From Cryptomeria japonica (taxonomy: Eukaryota; Streptophyta; Pinopsida; Cupressales; Cupressaceae), in assembly GCF_030272615.1 (NCBI RefSeq), contig NC_081409.1, forward strand, positions 241,574,332 to 241,638,331: a stretch of 64,000 nucleotides of DNA, in the 5' to 3' direction. Below the pieces are notes generated by a model. That model did no database searches, had not been told where the DNA came from, and saw nothing but the letters and a program-made list of their open reading frames with translations. This document shows positions 11,690 through 23,959 of this stretch, piece after piece. Numbering within the stretch: the first letter of the stretch is position 1; the number at the start of each line of letters is the position of its first letter. A program made the translations under genes and the position numbers.

Positions 11690-11910
11690 ACCAGCCCACC
11701 TTGATTTAGCACACAACCATTACCAACACTTTGAGAAAATTGGTAACCAAGAAGGAGATGATCAAGAGTTTCATTACTTGCTTTACATAGAGGGCAACAG
11801 GAAGGACCATGTAACCAAGCTTCACAAATCTATCTGTTAAGATTTTCTTTTGAAGAGACATGTAGGCAAAAACCCTTGCTTTTGGAATGCACAATTTGTT
11901 CCAATTGAGG
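11690..11910 (-). pseudogene. Reverse-transcriptase zinc-binding (zf-RVT-like) region of the LINE
   Basis: The segment PKARVFAYMSLQKKILTDRFVKLGYM matches the conserved region between RT and RNase H in plant LINEs (P-K-x-x-x-F... then C-x-x-C and E...HL). The Cys/His positions are blurred by a frameshift near 11800. Its order between RT and RNase H supports the call. Confidence 0.65.
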
Positions 11911-13144
11911 TGAATGGGGATTACTGTCTTGTCAGTCTCACAACAGCCACCATAAATCCAATTTTGGCATTGTAGTTCCTAGATTTAGAACAGTTCCACC
12001 TAATATAATCCCTGCCAGTAGAGGGGTGAATTCTTCTTTGATTAGGAATGTCTAGCATTCTCTACTTGTCTTTTGGGATTCTAGCCACCCCAAGATCTTT
12101 CTATTCCCAATAGGGAATGCCCAAAGTCTCCTTTTGAATCACATAGTCCACCACATGTATTTCCCAAAGATCTTGAGGGATCTTCTTGGAGAAAAGGAAA
12201 GAATCACACTTTCCAATGATTAGGAAACTATTCCACGAGTCTTCCCAGAAGAGGGCAGTCTTGCTATCCCACAAGGCCCCAAGTAAGACAATAAGTGATG
12301 ATTGATTTGCATGACAACAAAAAGTTCCAAAGGCCCAACCCCTTTGGAGGATTGGGAGTCCTAAAACCTTGGAATGATCTTTGACAATCTAAGTATTTAT
12401 TTTGAAGAATCTTAAGCCATTTAAGGTTTGGCTTCAAATACATACTCCATTATAATTTAGCACCTAACACTTTGTTTTGAGTAATCTGGTTACTCAGCTC
12501 AACACCCCTTTTGACGGTTTGCAAATAGTATCGCAAGCAATCAATGGGATTTTCTTACCTTTTGAAGAACTCTTTCGGCTCAATTTCTAACTTACCAAAA
12601 TCCAGTTTTCAACATAGGTAGACAGGGATAATTGAGAACACAGTTTTCAACATTATTATTTTCCCAACCCAAGATAACCACCTTCCTTTCTAGGAAGATA
12701 TTTTCTTATAAGACTTCTCAAAGAGAGGGTCCCACAATTTTGATGAACAACAAGCCAAAACCAGAGGAAAAACCAAATATTTACTTTGGAGCACTCTTTT
12801 GAATTCAAGGTTCTTAAGAAATTTCACCTATTTATTGAGCTTGGTGAAGAAGAAAAAGACTTGTGATTTAGCAAAATTCACTGTTTGTTTCGAGATTTTA
12901 GAGTAAGTTTCTAGAATTCTTTTCATAATATCTGCAAATTTATTGTGTCATTGGCAAATGTTTGATACGTGATTAGGGAGATGTTTCTTTTCACCACAAT
13001 AACTTCCTAGGTATCCATTGAGGCAGCATATTGAATCACTTTCTCCAAAGCATCTGCCATAAGAATGAAGAGAAGGGGAGATTGGGTCTCTCTGCCAAAT
13101 ACTGCAACAGGCACAGAAAAACCTTGGGGGCTGCCATTTGCAAT

Positions 13145-13499
13145 CATGGTTTTAAGTCTTGGACTTAACAGCCGAAAATTTTGACTCAGCAAAAAGCTTG
13201 GCACAAACTCAGGAAAAAAGAACCTCATAATTACCCAAAAAAGGAAAAATGCATTTAGAGAACATTAAAATCTAATCTGACTATCAATTTGTCATAATTC
13301 AAACATCACATGTCATATGAACCTCAAACTCTCAAACCCTCAAAATTTGAAATTTGATGGTTTCAAAGTCTAACAATACAATGTGATACAGAAAATTTTA
13401 GATAATAAATGTATAACAGCATTGTAATAGTTCACATATGATGATATGTCAAAATGAAAAAAATAACCAAATAGAGTGTACATCTTCATTTTTCCCCTC
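13145..13499 (-). mobile_element. hAT-like element copy 3, left part (resumes 20152-20194)
   Basis: It starts CATGGTTTTAAGTCTTGG, close to the termini of the copy at 8599. Its interior, read on the minus strand, matches about 9330-9560 of that copy: shared GACATATCAT, ATATGACATGTG and GTTCTCTAAATGCATT. It interrupts LINE RT coding sequence; the adjacent 8 bases (TTTGCAAT) would be the target duplication. Unit A is inserted at 13500, and 38 bases after A the copia LTR begins. The other end of this copy was not found in the window. Confidence 0.65.
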
Positions 13500-14327
13500 T
13501 GTTGACGTGTCTGAAATCGCATCACTACGGTTCCATCCGGCCAACGCATAATAGAATACTAAGAATCCTATCCTCTCTTGAAATAAGGAAATCCCTAGTG
13601 CTATTTTTAATTGATCAATGGAGATTACCTCAATGTTTCGGTTGTCAGGTCTTGACTGCAGGATAACTTAGTGGCTTGATGTGTTTTGCTAGAAACACAA
13701 AGGGGACTTAAGGTTAGATGAACAACTTTCGACTGAGTTCCCTAAAGTTTAACAGTCTTATATCGGTTGATCTCAGTTGGATTGATACTAACTCAGCTTG
13801 ACTGTATGGTTTCTTCTTGGTAAAAAAAAGAAAAAGAGGAAAGGGGAAAAGAGATAGAGAAATCTGATTAATTAACTAAGATAACATGTTCAGGAAAACA
13901 AACAGAAACCTCCAAATAACCAGATTTAACATTATCAGCTACTCAAGCACAATGCTGAAAAAATCTAGTGCAAGCTTCAAGGAGTACTAAATTTTCATGC
14001 TACTAAACATAAATGCAGAATTTTAACATTAATTCACTTAATGTTTAACAACCGAACTGAGCATATAAGTGGGTTCAGACTAACCATGCAACGAGAATGA
14101 CAATCAGTCAGTCCTTAATGGTATGAACACCAAGGCTTCTATCAAATGTTTATCCTAAAAATACTATCTGAAAATAAAAGACATAACAAAATAATTAAAT
14201 GGTGAAGAAGGAGACCATGCACTCACAAAGAAATGAAACAACCTTAATTTTCCATTAATCCTGCATAAATTTCGCCAGAGCTTCTGCAACAATCTTAGAC
14301 TTACAAAAATAAGGGAAAACCAGTCCC

Positions 14328-14336
14328 TTTAAATAG
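14328..14336 (-). promoter_or_regulatory. TATA-like box of unit A
   Basis: The minus strand reads CTATTTAAAGGGACTGG, matching CTATTTAAGGGGACTGG in unit B. It follows the conserved block TTGGCCATTCATCTA. It points toward the CAACA end, as an LTR promoter should. Confidence 0.6.
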
Positions 14337-14639
14337 AGTTTTAGAATTAGATGAATGGCCAAGATTTAAACAAAAGAAGTGGCCCAGATTCATCTGTACC
14401 AAATAGTACCCATGCCCATAAATAGGAGGTAAATATCAACAACCACCCAAAGAGGAACAATAACTACCTAAAAAAGGTAATTAATAACTACCAATAGCAG
14501 CCCAAAAAGTGCACATGCACGAAGCTCAAAATTTACAGCTGACTTGGTAGTTAAACATGAACTTTATGACCAAAAGTGCCTTTTTAGATTTCAAAAGAAA
14601 TATGTATTTTATGAAGGCACTTTTTCCTTTTCAGCTGCA

Positions 14640-17600
14640 GATCCTTTTTCTAGAAATTCATCCTCGACACTCAAGTAGTCTTTCTAGAGGTCCTGACTTG
14701 CTGTACGTTCTGCATGAACATACTCTTGAAACCTGATGCACAACTGGAACAACACCGTGAATTGAGGCATAGGAGGATGACGTATCTTATATTGTATGCC
14801 TTCCAGATGACGATCTACGTGCTTTAAACCATCTTTCTAGTTGGACCGATGAGCCTCAAAACACAAAATGTTCGAATGTAATTTACTGGCAAAATCTAGG
14901 TCCTCTGTGGAGTAGGCGATCTTATTCACTCTCAATCTATCCTCCTAGTTTGAGTGCATTATGGCACCGAACAAACTATTTTTCCAACCCAAAACCATTG
15001 ATCTGAGGATTGTCCCACCAAGGTCCTTCATGTCCTTCAAAATTTCCTCACAATCCGCCTGCTCTTTGTTAATAGTATCTTTTGTTTCGCTCTTCATGGT
15101 GATGGTCCAGTACCATTCTTTAAAAGTACTGATGTTATATGGATCTAGGATGGTGGACAATGTAGGAATCTGTGCATGGGTCCAAAAAAGAGCCCTCATG
15201 AGGGGAAGAGTTGTAGCAGTGACCTCATGAGCCCTGAGGCATTCCCGCTTCACCTCGAGCATCTTGACCAAAATGGTCTCTCGGTGGTGGGCCATTTCCT
15301 TTACATCTTCAATGATTAGCTCTCCCCTCTCTTTAATGCTTCGAATCCATTCCTTGACAGCCACGGCGGTATCTCGTACTCCTTCAAACTCTGTGGTTGT
15401 CCTTTGCGCCAACGTTGATGGGGGAACATGAGATTCGGGGGCATTATGCAACAGTCTCAGCAAGTGATCAATGTACCCCTCGGCCTGCTCAGCACGAACT
15501 CGATACGCGTTTCTCTCAGCAGTTATCTCTTCAAGTTGCCAGAGCATGTTTTGCACGGAGTCCTTGAACTCCTCTTTTTCCTGTTCTTTGGTGGCTTGTC
15601 TGATCAAGACGGTTGTGATGCTATAATCAGCCAGTGTAACTTGATCTGCTGGCTTATCGACTAGTGGGGTGGCGATATGGATGGTATGGTTCCTTTGTTC
15701 ATCCTTGGTTATTCGGGAATAGGCTTTAGGCTTTTTCTTCCCTTTGGACTTTGTTTCCCCTATGCGAGAAAAAATGTCCTCCAAGTCGATAGGTGGCTTG
15801 GTGGCTACTTTTTGCTGAGCTCGAGCAACTAACCAATCTTGAGGTGTGGTTTGCCCGAATGCTATGGTCAAATTCCCACTCTGCTCCTTAAATGTTTCGG
15901 TTGGTTCATTGCATATCTGTAACTGATCTGTTACAAGAGGAGTTGAGGAAGTGTCTAGTCCTTTGCTTGCAGCTGAATTCTCTCCTACTTCGTTGAACAA
16001 CTGTCTGGTATCTCCATGTGATGGTTGTTCCTCAGTTCTATTAGGCTCGTGGGTCTCATCTGCCCTTTGCTCTCCTTCAACAGTGGTGTCATCTTTGTCG
16101 GTACTATGCAGTTGCAATTTGTGCCGACTCCCTTGCGTGAGTTCATGCACATCAATCCCTTGATTGGATGAAATTTCTCCTTCCTCAACTTGATTTTCAG
16201 GTTCGCCAGACTCAATGACCCTCACCACTGTATTTAACCTGTCTTGTGGTGGAGGATCATCAACTTTGAATGCATCAACATCGCTCTGGGAAGGTGGAGT
16301 AGATATATAATTAAGTTCAATTACATCATCATCGGAACTGGGGTCTTTTGATGATGAAGTGACTTTTGGTCTCCTAACAGGGATCTTCTCCCTTCTAGTC
16401 CTTTTAGATGTTCGAGTCCCACTGCTGGCTTTGGCTTTCTTCCTTTTTTCGGGCTTCTCAACCTCCTCCTTAGGCGCACTTGAGGTTCCCTCATCTTCAG
16501 AGGACTGAGAATCAAGACCTCCCATCATATGGTAGGTGAATTGGACTCCCTCATGAATTAGCTGCTCAATCTGTTGGTATAACCACTGATCGGTGTATCT
16601 TCCCGAGGCTGCCATAACTGCCTCAAACTCCCGAACTTGTAAGCGATTTCCAGAATCTGTTACCTAATCCGGGACCCGACAGTATTCATAAAGTCACATT
16701 TGCTGCACACTTAACCTTGAATATTCGCGTCGTTGGACCTCATAGTCATCAAAACAATTCTCCCAATAGTCTTCAATTGATTCTTTTGCTCTGTAGCGCC
16801 TGTCGTAGGCTCTCTTCGCCAGATTGTCATGATCAAAACATTTCCTTGGGAAATGTTCATGTAGGCCATAGAGGCTAACTCAGCAAGTGACTCGTCGACA
16901 TGTGCTGGATTCTTTAAATGGACATCGAGGTTACCTAAAATCATAGGGAAGGCGAATCCTAACTACTTCTTGTCTTTGAGTAAACTGTTTGCCGGATGTG
17001 CCTGCCTTGCAACTTCCAGAAGAATTATTTTGTTGGTTGGATATCGTGGAAGTCAGAAAGGAGCGCCTTCAAAGCCAGCTATTTGGATATAGGAGAACCT
17101 TGGGAACTGAATAAACCAGGCGCCATACCTTTGTACCAAAATGGTAGCTTGCTCTGAGAGCCTTATGTGTAATCCCCCTTGCATCAGCCTGACTAGGCGC
17201 ATTGTGAAGGCGTCATTGACATGCTCATACTGACCAATTGCATAAGCAGGGTTCTTCTTTTCCCTCCGAGCTATGTCATGATAATGTAGTTGCGGATAGC
17301 AATCGTACACCTTTACCTGATTGGGCCCATTCCTGATTTCACCTTTCTTGATCAACCCTGGCAGTGGCTGGTATCGAGCGAACATATAGACTAGATAAGA
17401 TGTCATGGTGAAGTACTTTTTCTCTTCAAGTTTGGCCAACTGGGTATGGATATTGTCACTTATGATATGGGCCCAGTCGAACTTGGATTTCTCGGCGAAG
17501 ACCTGCTCTATAAAATAGAACATCCACTCTTCAAAAAAGTTAGATTGGGGGAGTCCCATAACTCGGCTAAGCAAGGTGACCATATCTCCATGCTCATTGT

Positions 17601-18166
17601 GAAAGTCACTTCTGGGAGTCTTTTTCCCAATTCTAATGCTTGGAGGCCTTCTCTCCTTATACCACTCCTCATTTATTAATGTTGTGCTTTTAGCCGGGTT
17701 CATATCATACGCCACTTGCGTTTCATTTATAGTTGTCGCTATGGGGTTATCCGGGAAGGGGATGTCGAATGCGTCGCCAATGGCCTCAAGAGTGAAGTCA
17801 ACTAGGACCATATTCTCAAGAACCACTAATCTGGTGTTTGGTTGATAATGTCGGGCAACCTCAACTACCAGCTCATAATTCTGTACTGATGGAGGAAATC
17901 CTGCTGCCTGGGCGATACCACTTTCCATCATCCGCCTAGGCTTGCCATAGGCGTTAGGGGAGAATACTCTGTCTCTGAAGTCCTGAATGTCAATGTGGAG
18001 TATCACCTACGTTTTTTCATATGCTTTGGACCTTTGATTCACTCAGTCCTCCCCTCTGGTACTGGTATTTCATCTTCTCGCCTTTGCGAGGGATGTCTGA
18101 TTTAGAAGCTCGAGACATTTCGGCTGCACCAGGTGTCTTTGAGGACTCTACTGCAAATTTAGGCAT
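14640..18166 (-). pseudogene. Broken copy of the giant-LTR ORF (unit A)
   Basis: The ATG at 18166 opens MPKFAVESSKTPGAAEMSR, aligning with the intact protein of unit B. A stop follows soon (after SKVQSI), then long open pieces at 18006-17053 and 16615-14945 in different frames, with an interrupted part between. The last ~100 residues are readable below 14945, after a stop. Similarity to unit B is continuous: NYELVVEVARHYQP, FDIPFPDN and FFEEWMFYF in the N-terminal domain, an acidic/basic linker with SKRTRREKIPVRRP, and a helical C-terminal part. At least two stops and two frame changes make it non-functional. For the protein's role see the intact copy at 31865-35497. Confidence 0.85.
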
Positions 18167-20114
18167 CTATCTTGCACAATCAGACGTGAATTACGAGACG
18201 AGATGAAGGAAACAAAACAGGTTAGATAAAAGGGATATGTTAGCACATAAGGATCAATGGAAAACCGAATTTGAAGAAAGCATGATACTTCGGAAAAAAG
18301 AGCCTGATTAGTTTGGACATGAAATATTATTAAGCTCTTTGATTAAAAAAATTACTATTTGGCTATAGTTCAAGGACTTAGGCGATTTTGACTGCTAAAT
18401 TTGCACTTAGTCTTTCACATTCAGTTTTCAAAAATGCAGGAGGTTTAAGATTCCCTAAGTCTGAAAAATGCATTCTTGGTTAACTTCTGGCACAGACTCT
18501 GATCTTAACTACTTTACCTGATGCCTTTTAAACGAGGAAAAAAATGCAGTTCAAAGACTTAATCTTTTAATCAATTTTGCATAAAGACATCTAACCAATT
18601 ATGCATGCATTTTAAATGATTCCAAGCAAGACACGACAAGCTTACCTAGCAAAATATGGCATCAATCTGCACAAATCTGGCTTGCAGGATTGATTTCCTT
18701 TGAAATTTGAAAATGCCCTTCTTTCCTATGCCTTACGCTTTTTGGAAAAGACAAATGCACAACTCGCAATTTTGTGGAATGGTAGGGTTTCTGCAATTTT
18801 CAAATTCTAACGGTTAACCCTCTATCTCTTGTTTCATGCCAAAGTTGGGGAGGAGAATACTTTCTTTGAAGATTTATACTTCGTGATTTACCTTGGTTGG
18901 AATTTCAGCGTTTTTGCTTCTGCTGCAAGCTTATATTTTGCGATTTTCAAATTCTGCAAACCTTTCAAACTTGGCGATTTTTGAATGGCAAACTTCAGGG
19001 GTTTTGGATGGTTTGCAAACTTAACCTTTGCGATTTTCCTATGGCATCAAGCTTGGGCGTTATAGCTGGTTCTTCGCAAACTCTTAACTTCTACGTTTTA
19101 ACTATAGCATTGAAAATAGGGTGTTTAAAGTTCTTTGCAGGGTTTATAGGTTTCCCGATTTATGCCCTGGGCGAACTTCAGCGATTTCATACCTTTTGCA
19201 ACTCTCACAAAATCTGCGCTATATGCTAGACTTCGGGATTCTTGGGGGGATTGCAACGTTTTAATGCTCCTTCACGATTTCCCTTAGTTCGCGAACTTCG
19301 GCGACTGAAAGGCCTTTCCAAACTTAAAACAATGCGATTTCACCTTAGTTGAAACCTCGGTGATTTTACACTTCATGCAAACTTCGGTGATTTCACATTT
19401 TATGCAACTTTATACTTCCGCAGTTTCCTTTAGTTGGAACTTCGGCAAAATAGAGTTCTTTTCAAACTTTTATATTGCGTTTAATGCTCTTGATGTGAAC
19501 TTCGGGAGTTTTGGCTCTTTTGAAAACTTTATAAATTTTTCGCAATTCTCCTTTAGATGCCGAACTTAGGTGTTTAGGTGGATTTTTTAAACTTTAAAAA
19601 ATTTCGCCCTTTTAGAGCCTTTTGAAAACTTCGTCGATTCAGAGTCTTTTTCAAACTTTAAACATTTCACGATTTACCCTCTTGTTGCGAACTTCGGGGG
19701 TTTTGGCTTATTTCCAAGCTTAGACAATTTCGCCCTTATGCGAACTTCGGCGATTTCATACCTTCTAAAACTTTCGCAATTTATCCATTGTTGGCGAATT
19801 TCGGGATTTGAGAGCACTTTGCAGACTTTTTAAAAACTTTTGACATTTCTTCTCCTTAGTGCGAATTTTGGGATTTTGGAGCCTTTTCAAAAGTTTTGAC
19901 ACTTTAACATTTTTCCTCCTTTCAATCTCCTTCTCACGAAAATTGACACTTTGGGTCCTTTTGCGACCTTTAGACGCTTTATCATATCTGGGGGATTTTG
20001 CAAGCTTTAGACTTAGGCGTTTTATCAGTTTATTACGGGCATGCTCAAAAAAGACGCGAGACACCCTGTGCAGAACTCAACAGGGCGAAGGCAAAAAACC
20101 AAAAAAGGGGGGGA

Positions 20115-20151
20115 CCCTGTCGGCAACAGGGAGCGTGTGCAATGCACAACA
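20115..20151 (-). other. Paired terminal hairpins of unit A
   Basis: Hairpin 2 (20115-20131) has CCCTGT against ACAGGG around CGGCA. Hairpin 1 (20135-20147) has GTG against CAC with a partly paired inner stem. The unit terminus ACAACA follows at once. Confidence 0.7.
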
Positions 20152-20194
20152 CCCTCCTAATGTAACCTAATTTTTCATGCCTTGAACTAGAAGG

Positions 20195-20973
20195 TGTTAA
20201 GTTTTATGATCAGATTAGATAGACAGTAAATCAAACATAAATGCATAGAATACATCCTGGGAAAACCTTCCTCTTGAAGGTGAAAAACCCAGCAATTAAT
20301 CTCTTGTAATGTATTAGCAAATGTCTTTACAAAGGCTTCACACTTTGAAGCTATACAATAAGCAGATTCAATCAATCAATACAATATCAATTCTATTCGC
20401 CTTCTATGAAGATCACGACTTGCTGACTAAGTTTACAATCTGCTGAACATCAACCACGATATGCAGAAGGAGATTCCGAACTGCTGGAGATAGAACACAA
20501 ACTGCTACAGGTGATATATATGATCTGCTGGTATGTGAGAGAGAGATACCGATCTGTTATATAATAACACGAACTGCTGAATGATAATGATATGCGAATC
20601 AAGGAATGCGATCTGCTGAAGAATGTTTATTCGATCTGCTAGGTAATACACAATATGCTGAAGTATATATTCTTCAATCTGCTGGATGAGTGTATGAAGT
20701 CGTATCTTTGGAGAGGAATACAAATAACATATATGTACCCGATCAATTGTGCCTTCAATCAGCGCAACTCCTCCAAGGGTCGGCTTCTTATTAACCAACA
20801 CATCTCTTGAATAGGAATCAGTTATAGCATAACTAATATGTCTTTCACAAAAACGGTTACATTAACTCGTCTCTTATAGATCGGGCATATTAAATGTGTA
20901 AGGCCGAAAGGCCCTTCACACATTTGATGGCAAAGTTGGCCCTGTAGGATCCGACCGAAGCTATCCATCAACA
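20195..20973 (-). mobile_element. 3' LTR of the nested copia element (779 bp)
   Basis: On the minus strand it starts TGTTGATGGATAGC, directly after a purine tract (AAGAGGGAG), and ends ATAAAACTTAACA at 20195. GAAGG (20190-20194) would be the left target duplication; no matching right copy is present because the 5' LTR is absent. The body has many spaced GATCTGCTG / AACTGCTG motifs (20400-20700). It belongs to the copia pol at 38694-42130, from which it is separated by element F. Confidence 0.75.
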
Positions 20974-20983
20974 CTCCCTCTTA
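20974..20983 (-). other. Polypurine tract of the copia element
   Basis: CACTCCCTCT on the plus strand, i.e. AGAGGGAGTG on the sense strand, immediately before the LTR start. It primes plus-strand DNA in reverse transcription. Confidence 0.65.
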
Positions 20984-21132
20984 GCTAGGGAGGAATCCTT
21001 CCTGATAACTGAGTCACATAGTGACATCCACCATGGCTTCTCCCAGAGGGTGAATAAGCACAAATGCCAAGTCATAGAGTCTCTCACATGACATCCACCA
21101 TACCTACTCGCAGAGGGTGGAACAAGGGCTGG

Positions 21133-21270
21133 AACAAGGGCTGGAACCTCAAACTTCCCTCACAGAGAAGAATGCACAACAAGGGCTGATACCTCAAACT
21201 TCTCTCATAGAGAAGAATGCATAACAAGGGCTTGCACTTCGAACTTCTCTCAATAGAGAAGAATGCATAA
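21133..21270. repeat. Tandem repeat, about 47-bp unit, 3 copies, in copia 3' region
   Basis: Units share ACAAGGGCT, then CCTCAAACTTCTCTCA, then AGAGAAGAATGCATAA. They lie between the copia polypurine tract and the insertion site of element F. Confidence 0.8.
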
Positions 21271-21280
21271 TAATACATAT

Positions 21281-21625
21281 TGTTTAGTCCTTATGGTGAG
21301 GTTGGTAAACTCACGGATAAACAAAGATATCGCACACGTACCGACAATTCATGTAACAGAACATTAATATATATCAAAGCATAAATAACAATAACAGAAC
21401 AGCTATGACAGAATAATGATATCTTTATTGAATTCTCCAATATGCCAGTGCAATACCATTCTTGCCCAGGTTCCATCCATACCATATATAGGCTCGATGG
21501 TTGGCCAAGTTGCCAACCGTCACTAACTACCAACTACCCCACGGGAACCTTTCAGCGACTCAAACATAACCAACCATGAACACCCGACCCCACTATAAAC
21601 TAACATGTGTTATTGACCCCTAACA
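21281..21625 (-). repeat. 3' LTR of element F
   Basis: 345 bp, starting TGTTAGGGGTCAATAAC and ending GGACTAAACA on the minus strand. It has a TATATATGG-type box on the same strand in the middle and pairs with 38344-38688. Confidence 0.92.
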
Positions 21626-21642
21626 TCAGCCCCCCCCAAAAG
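21626..21642 (-). other. Polypurine tract of element F
   Basis: The sense strand reads CTTTTGGGGGGGGCTGA directly before the 3' LTR. Confidence 0.8.
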
Positions 21643-22002
21643 TAGTCGTCTTCCAGACGACCAAGACAACAGGAGTTGGAATAACATACAAAAGACTAAG
21701 ACTGAGAAGGGGGAGGAGGCATCCTTGTGGTGGTCGAAGAAGAAGGTTGTTGCCCTGTGTGGAGTATGAGGTTCTTCTCTGCTATCAGCTGCCGCTCCCG
21801 TGCCTTCTTGACCATGTGTGCAACCTCCAATAGTTTTTGTCCTTTTGCTCCATCTATAGAATAAGCTCAGCCACCTGTGCTGCCAGTACCTGTACCTCCT
21901 TCTGCATGCTGCAACGGGCCTCATAAGTAGTCACCTTCCAATCCAGGTACACCATTATTGGTGCACTCCCAGCAGATCTTTCAATTCCTTGAAGGCTCCT
22001 TC
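21643..22002 (-). pseudogene. 3' tail of element F: remnant of the extra ORF's coiled-coil end
   Basis: One minus-strand frame, interrupted by stops, reads LEVAHMVKKARERQLIAE, equivalent to LEVARMVKLAIENRKIAE at the C-terminus of the extra ORF in element G. RT coding sequence (FKGFAQVSWPLDKLIRKGE, then FKELKDLL) runs out just upstream. An internal deletion therefore joined RT directly to the extra ORF's end, removing RNase H and integrase. Confidence 0.65.
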
Positions 22003-23077
22003 CTACTTCGTACCCCATATGAACAGCTCTCCCTTCCTTATCAGCTTGTCTAGGGGCCAGGAGACTTGTGCAAAGCCTTTGAAAAATCTCTGGTAGTAGC
22101 CAATGTGGCCTAAGAATGACTTCACCCCTGTTACATTCGTCAGATTCTCCATATTGACAATCACTCCTATCTTATTTGGCTCTGTCTTCAAACCTTCTTT
22201 ATAAACCTGCACTTCCTCGGGTTAAGAGCTAGCCTAGCTTTCCAACACCTCTCCATACATTCTCCGAGTGGCTTTAGATGGGTGTCCTGATCATTGAAAA
22301 TCGACCAGTCATCCAAGAATGCCCTAAAGTTCCCTACGGACATTTTGTCAAACATGTGTAAAATTATTCTTTGGAAGGTTGCCGGTGCATTACATAGCCC
22401 GAAGGGCATGCGATTGTAGGCATACACCCCTCTTCCACCACGAATGTGGTCTTTAGCTTATCTTCCTCCGCAATACTTATCTGATTGTATCTCGAGAACC
22501 CATCCAGAAATGTGTATATCTTGTGCCCAGCTACTTCTTCCAGAATGTTGTCCGTGAATGGGATTGGAAATGGATCCTTGATTGTTACTGCGTTTAGGTA
22601 CCTGAAGTCTACTCATATCCTTATCTGATTAGCCTCCTTCTTGAGAGAAATGACTATTGGGCAAACCCGGTCACTTTTTTCCACTTTAAATATGATCCTA
22701 GCCTCCAACATTTTGTTGATTTCCTCATTCACCTTGGCCGCGCAGTTCTTGTTCATTCTGTACGGTATCCTCCCTACGGGTTGGGCTCCTGGTATGAGGG
22801 ATATACGATGTACGCATAGTTCCAAAGGTACCCCCTTCAAGTCCATGTAGGTCCAGGAAAAGACATCCTTGTATTTCAGGAATATCCTGAAGGCCGTCAC
22901 CTTCAATACGGGGTTCCAATCATCCCCTACGAGTATCACCTGCGGGTCCTCGTCCTTGCCTAGATTGACTTTTTTCACATCCCTTTCCTCGTACTTGATG
23001 GGTTTGTCTCGTTCAAACCGGTGGGCTTGTGTGTCATCCACTCGTGCCATCCCTTCTTGGTAACTACCGTGCTCCAA
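22003..23077 (-). pseudogene. Element F reverse transcriptase, partial
   Basis: From 23077 downward: FLKYKDVFSWTYMDLKGVP, then PYRMNKNCAAKVNEEINKM. After a frame break come the palm with MPFGLCNAPATFQR and the catalytic box FLDDW, followed by CMERCWKARLALNPRKCRF and GYYQRFFKGFAQVS. The FLDD form is the same as in element G. At least two frame changes are present. The domain ends at the deletion near 22003. Confidence 0.88.
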
Positions 23078-23086
23078 GGGAAATGA

Positions 23087-23959
23087 CTAGTCTTCCATAC
23101 CGCCACTTGATTCCCCAATCGCGCATATTTGCAACATGTGGCACTCCAAGTGGAAGACCTCGTAGTCCTCCATCTGCCAATGGAAGAGTCCGGCCAATGA
23201 ACTAGTTTTATCTTCAGAGCATCCGTCTAGTTCCAGCACTCCTTCCTCGTTGGGTTCCCTCCCTCCTTTGTCTCCTTCGGAACCCCACTCCCATCTATTT
23301 GAGTCCGCCAAGTCGGAGTCAGAAGATGCAAGCTCTTCACTGACAGATTGATTCCTTAGATCAATCACATACTTATGACCTTCACTCTCGATTGAGAATG
23401 TATTCTTCTTCCAGTTATGATTGGCTCTAGCCATGATCAGCCATCCCCTTCCCAGGAGGGCGTCGTACACTTTTCTCTCTAGTGGAATGACTGTGAAATC
23501 TAGAAGAAATTTTTGTGTCCCAATCACCACCTTTTGTGCCATGAGAGTCTCGAGGGGTTTGATGTCGTGCTGATCCGCATCGACGAGGTGGAATGTTGGG
23601 GGCCAGAGGGTAGGCTTGCCAAGACCTCTCCAAGTTTCTTCCGGTAGCACGTTGACTCTAGACCCGCCATCCACAATGGTGTTTGTGAGCTTTTGTCCCA
23701 TTATCTCCATCTCCACCACGACAGGTTTTCGTCGAATGCTTACGGTGAGCAGCATAGGGTCTATGGCATCCGTACCAGGTTCCTTCACCGGAGTCGTACT
23801 AGGTGGTCCTGTCGCCGTTCGGTGTTCCTGGTCGACGGTGGTGTCACCGATTGCATTTGTCAGGGCCATCCTCAACAGCGGCATGGTCTGTAGGAGGTCG
23901 GATACCCGTACGGGTATAGTGGTTTGTAACATTTGCTTAATAATAGTTTTTTTCGGTCC
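23087..23959 (-). pseudogene. Element F aspartic protease region
   Basis: The frame from the D insertion boundary downwards contains TIVDGGSRVNVL, the retroviral-type protease active site with DGGS in place of the usual DTG/DSG. It is followed by LGKPTLWPPTFHLVDADQH and VYDALLGRGWL. Before the insertion of D it continued without a break from the gag end now at 29165. Element G has the same arrangement. Confidence 0.88.

Larger units (their letters stand above)
10881..13144 (-). pseudogene. Decayed LINE retrotransposon, C-terminal half of ORF2
   Basis: Reading 13144 down to about 10900, pieces in several frames give the C-terminal RT palm (QSPLLFILMADALEKVI at 13007-13144), the catalytic box, the thumb (ending WLSWVGKIIMLKTV near 12640), a zinc-finger-like region and an RNase H. 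The catalytic box, normally FADDT, reads FANDT at about 12946-12960, so one Asp is lost. There are many stops and frameshifts, so it is dead. The 5' part is missing where the hAT-like element at 13145 is inserted; its expected continuation was not found in the window. The left limit is approximate. Confidence 0.8.
13500..20151 (-). mobile_element. Giant-LTR unit A (6652 bp), subfamily 1
   Basis: A TG...CA unit with perfect 5-bp duplications CCCTC at 13495-13499 and 20152-20156. On the minus strand it starts TGTTGTGCATTGC at 20151 and ends GACACGTCAACA at 13500. Order: terminal hairpins, decayed hairpin-rich leader (20109-18167), broken ORF (18166 to about 14640), AT-rich segment, TATA-like box at 14328-14336, then about 830 bp to the end. 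No part of the first 2 kb recurs at the other end, so it is not an LTR-interior-LTR element. It is best read as one very long solo LTR. It closely resembles unit B. Confidence 0.8.

Noticed and set aside
13500-20151. Unit A (and B, C, D) as ordinary LTR-interior-LTR retrotransposons with gag only
   Set aside because: The first 1-2 kb and the last 1 kb of each unit share no sequence even in the young copy B, and the duplications sit at the outer ends. No pair of LTRs exists inside.
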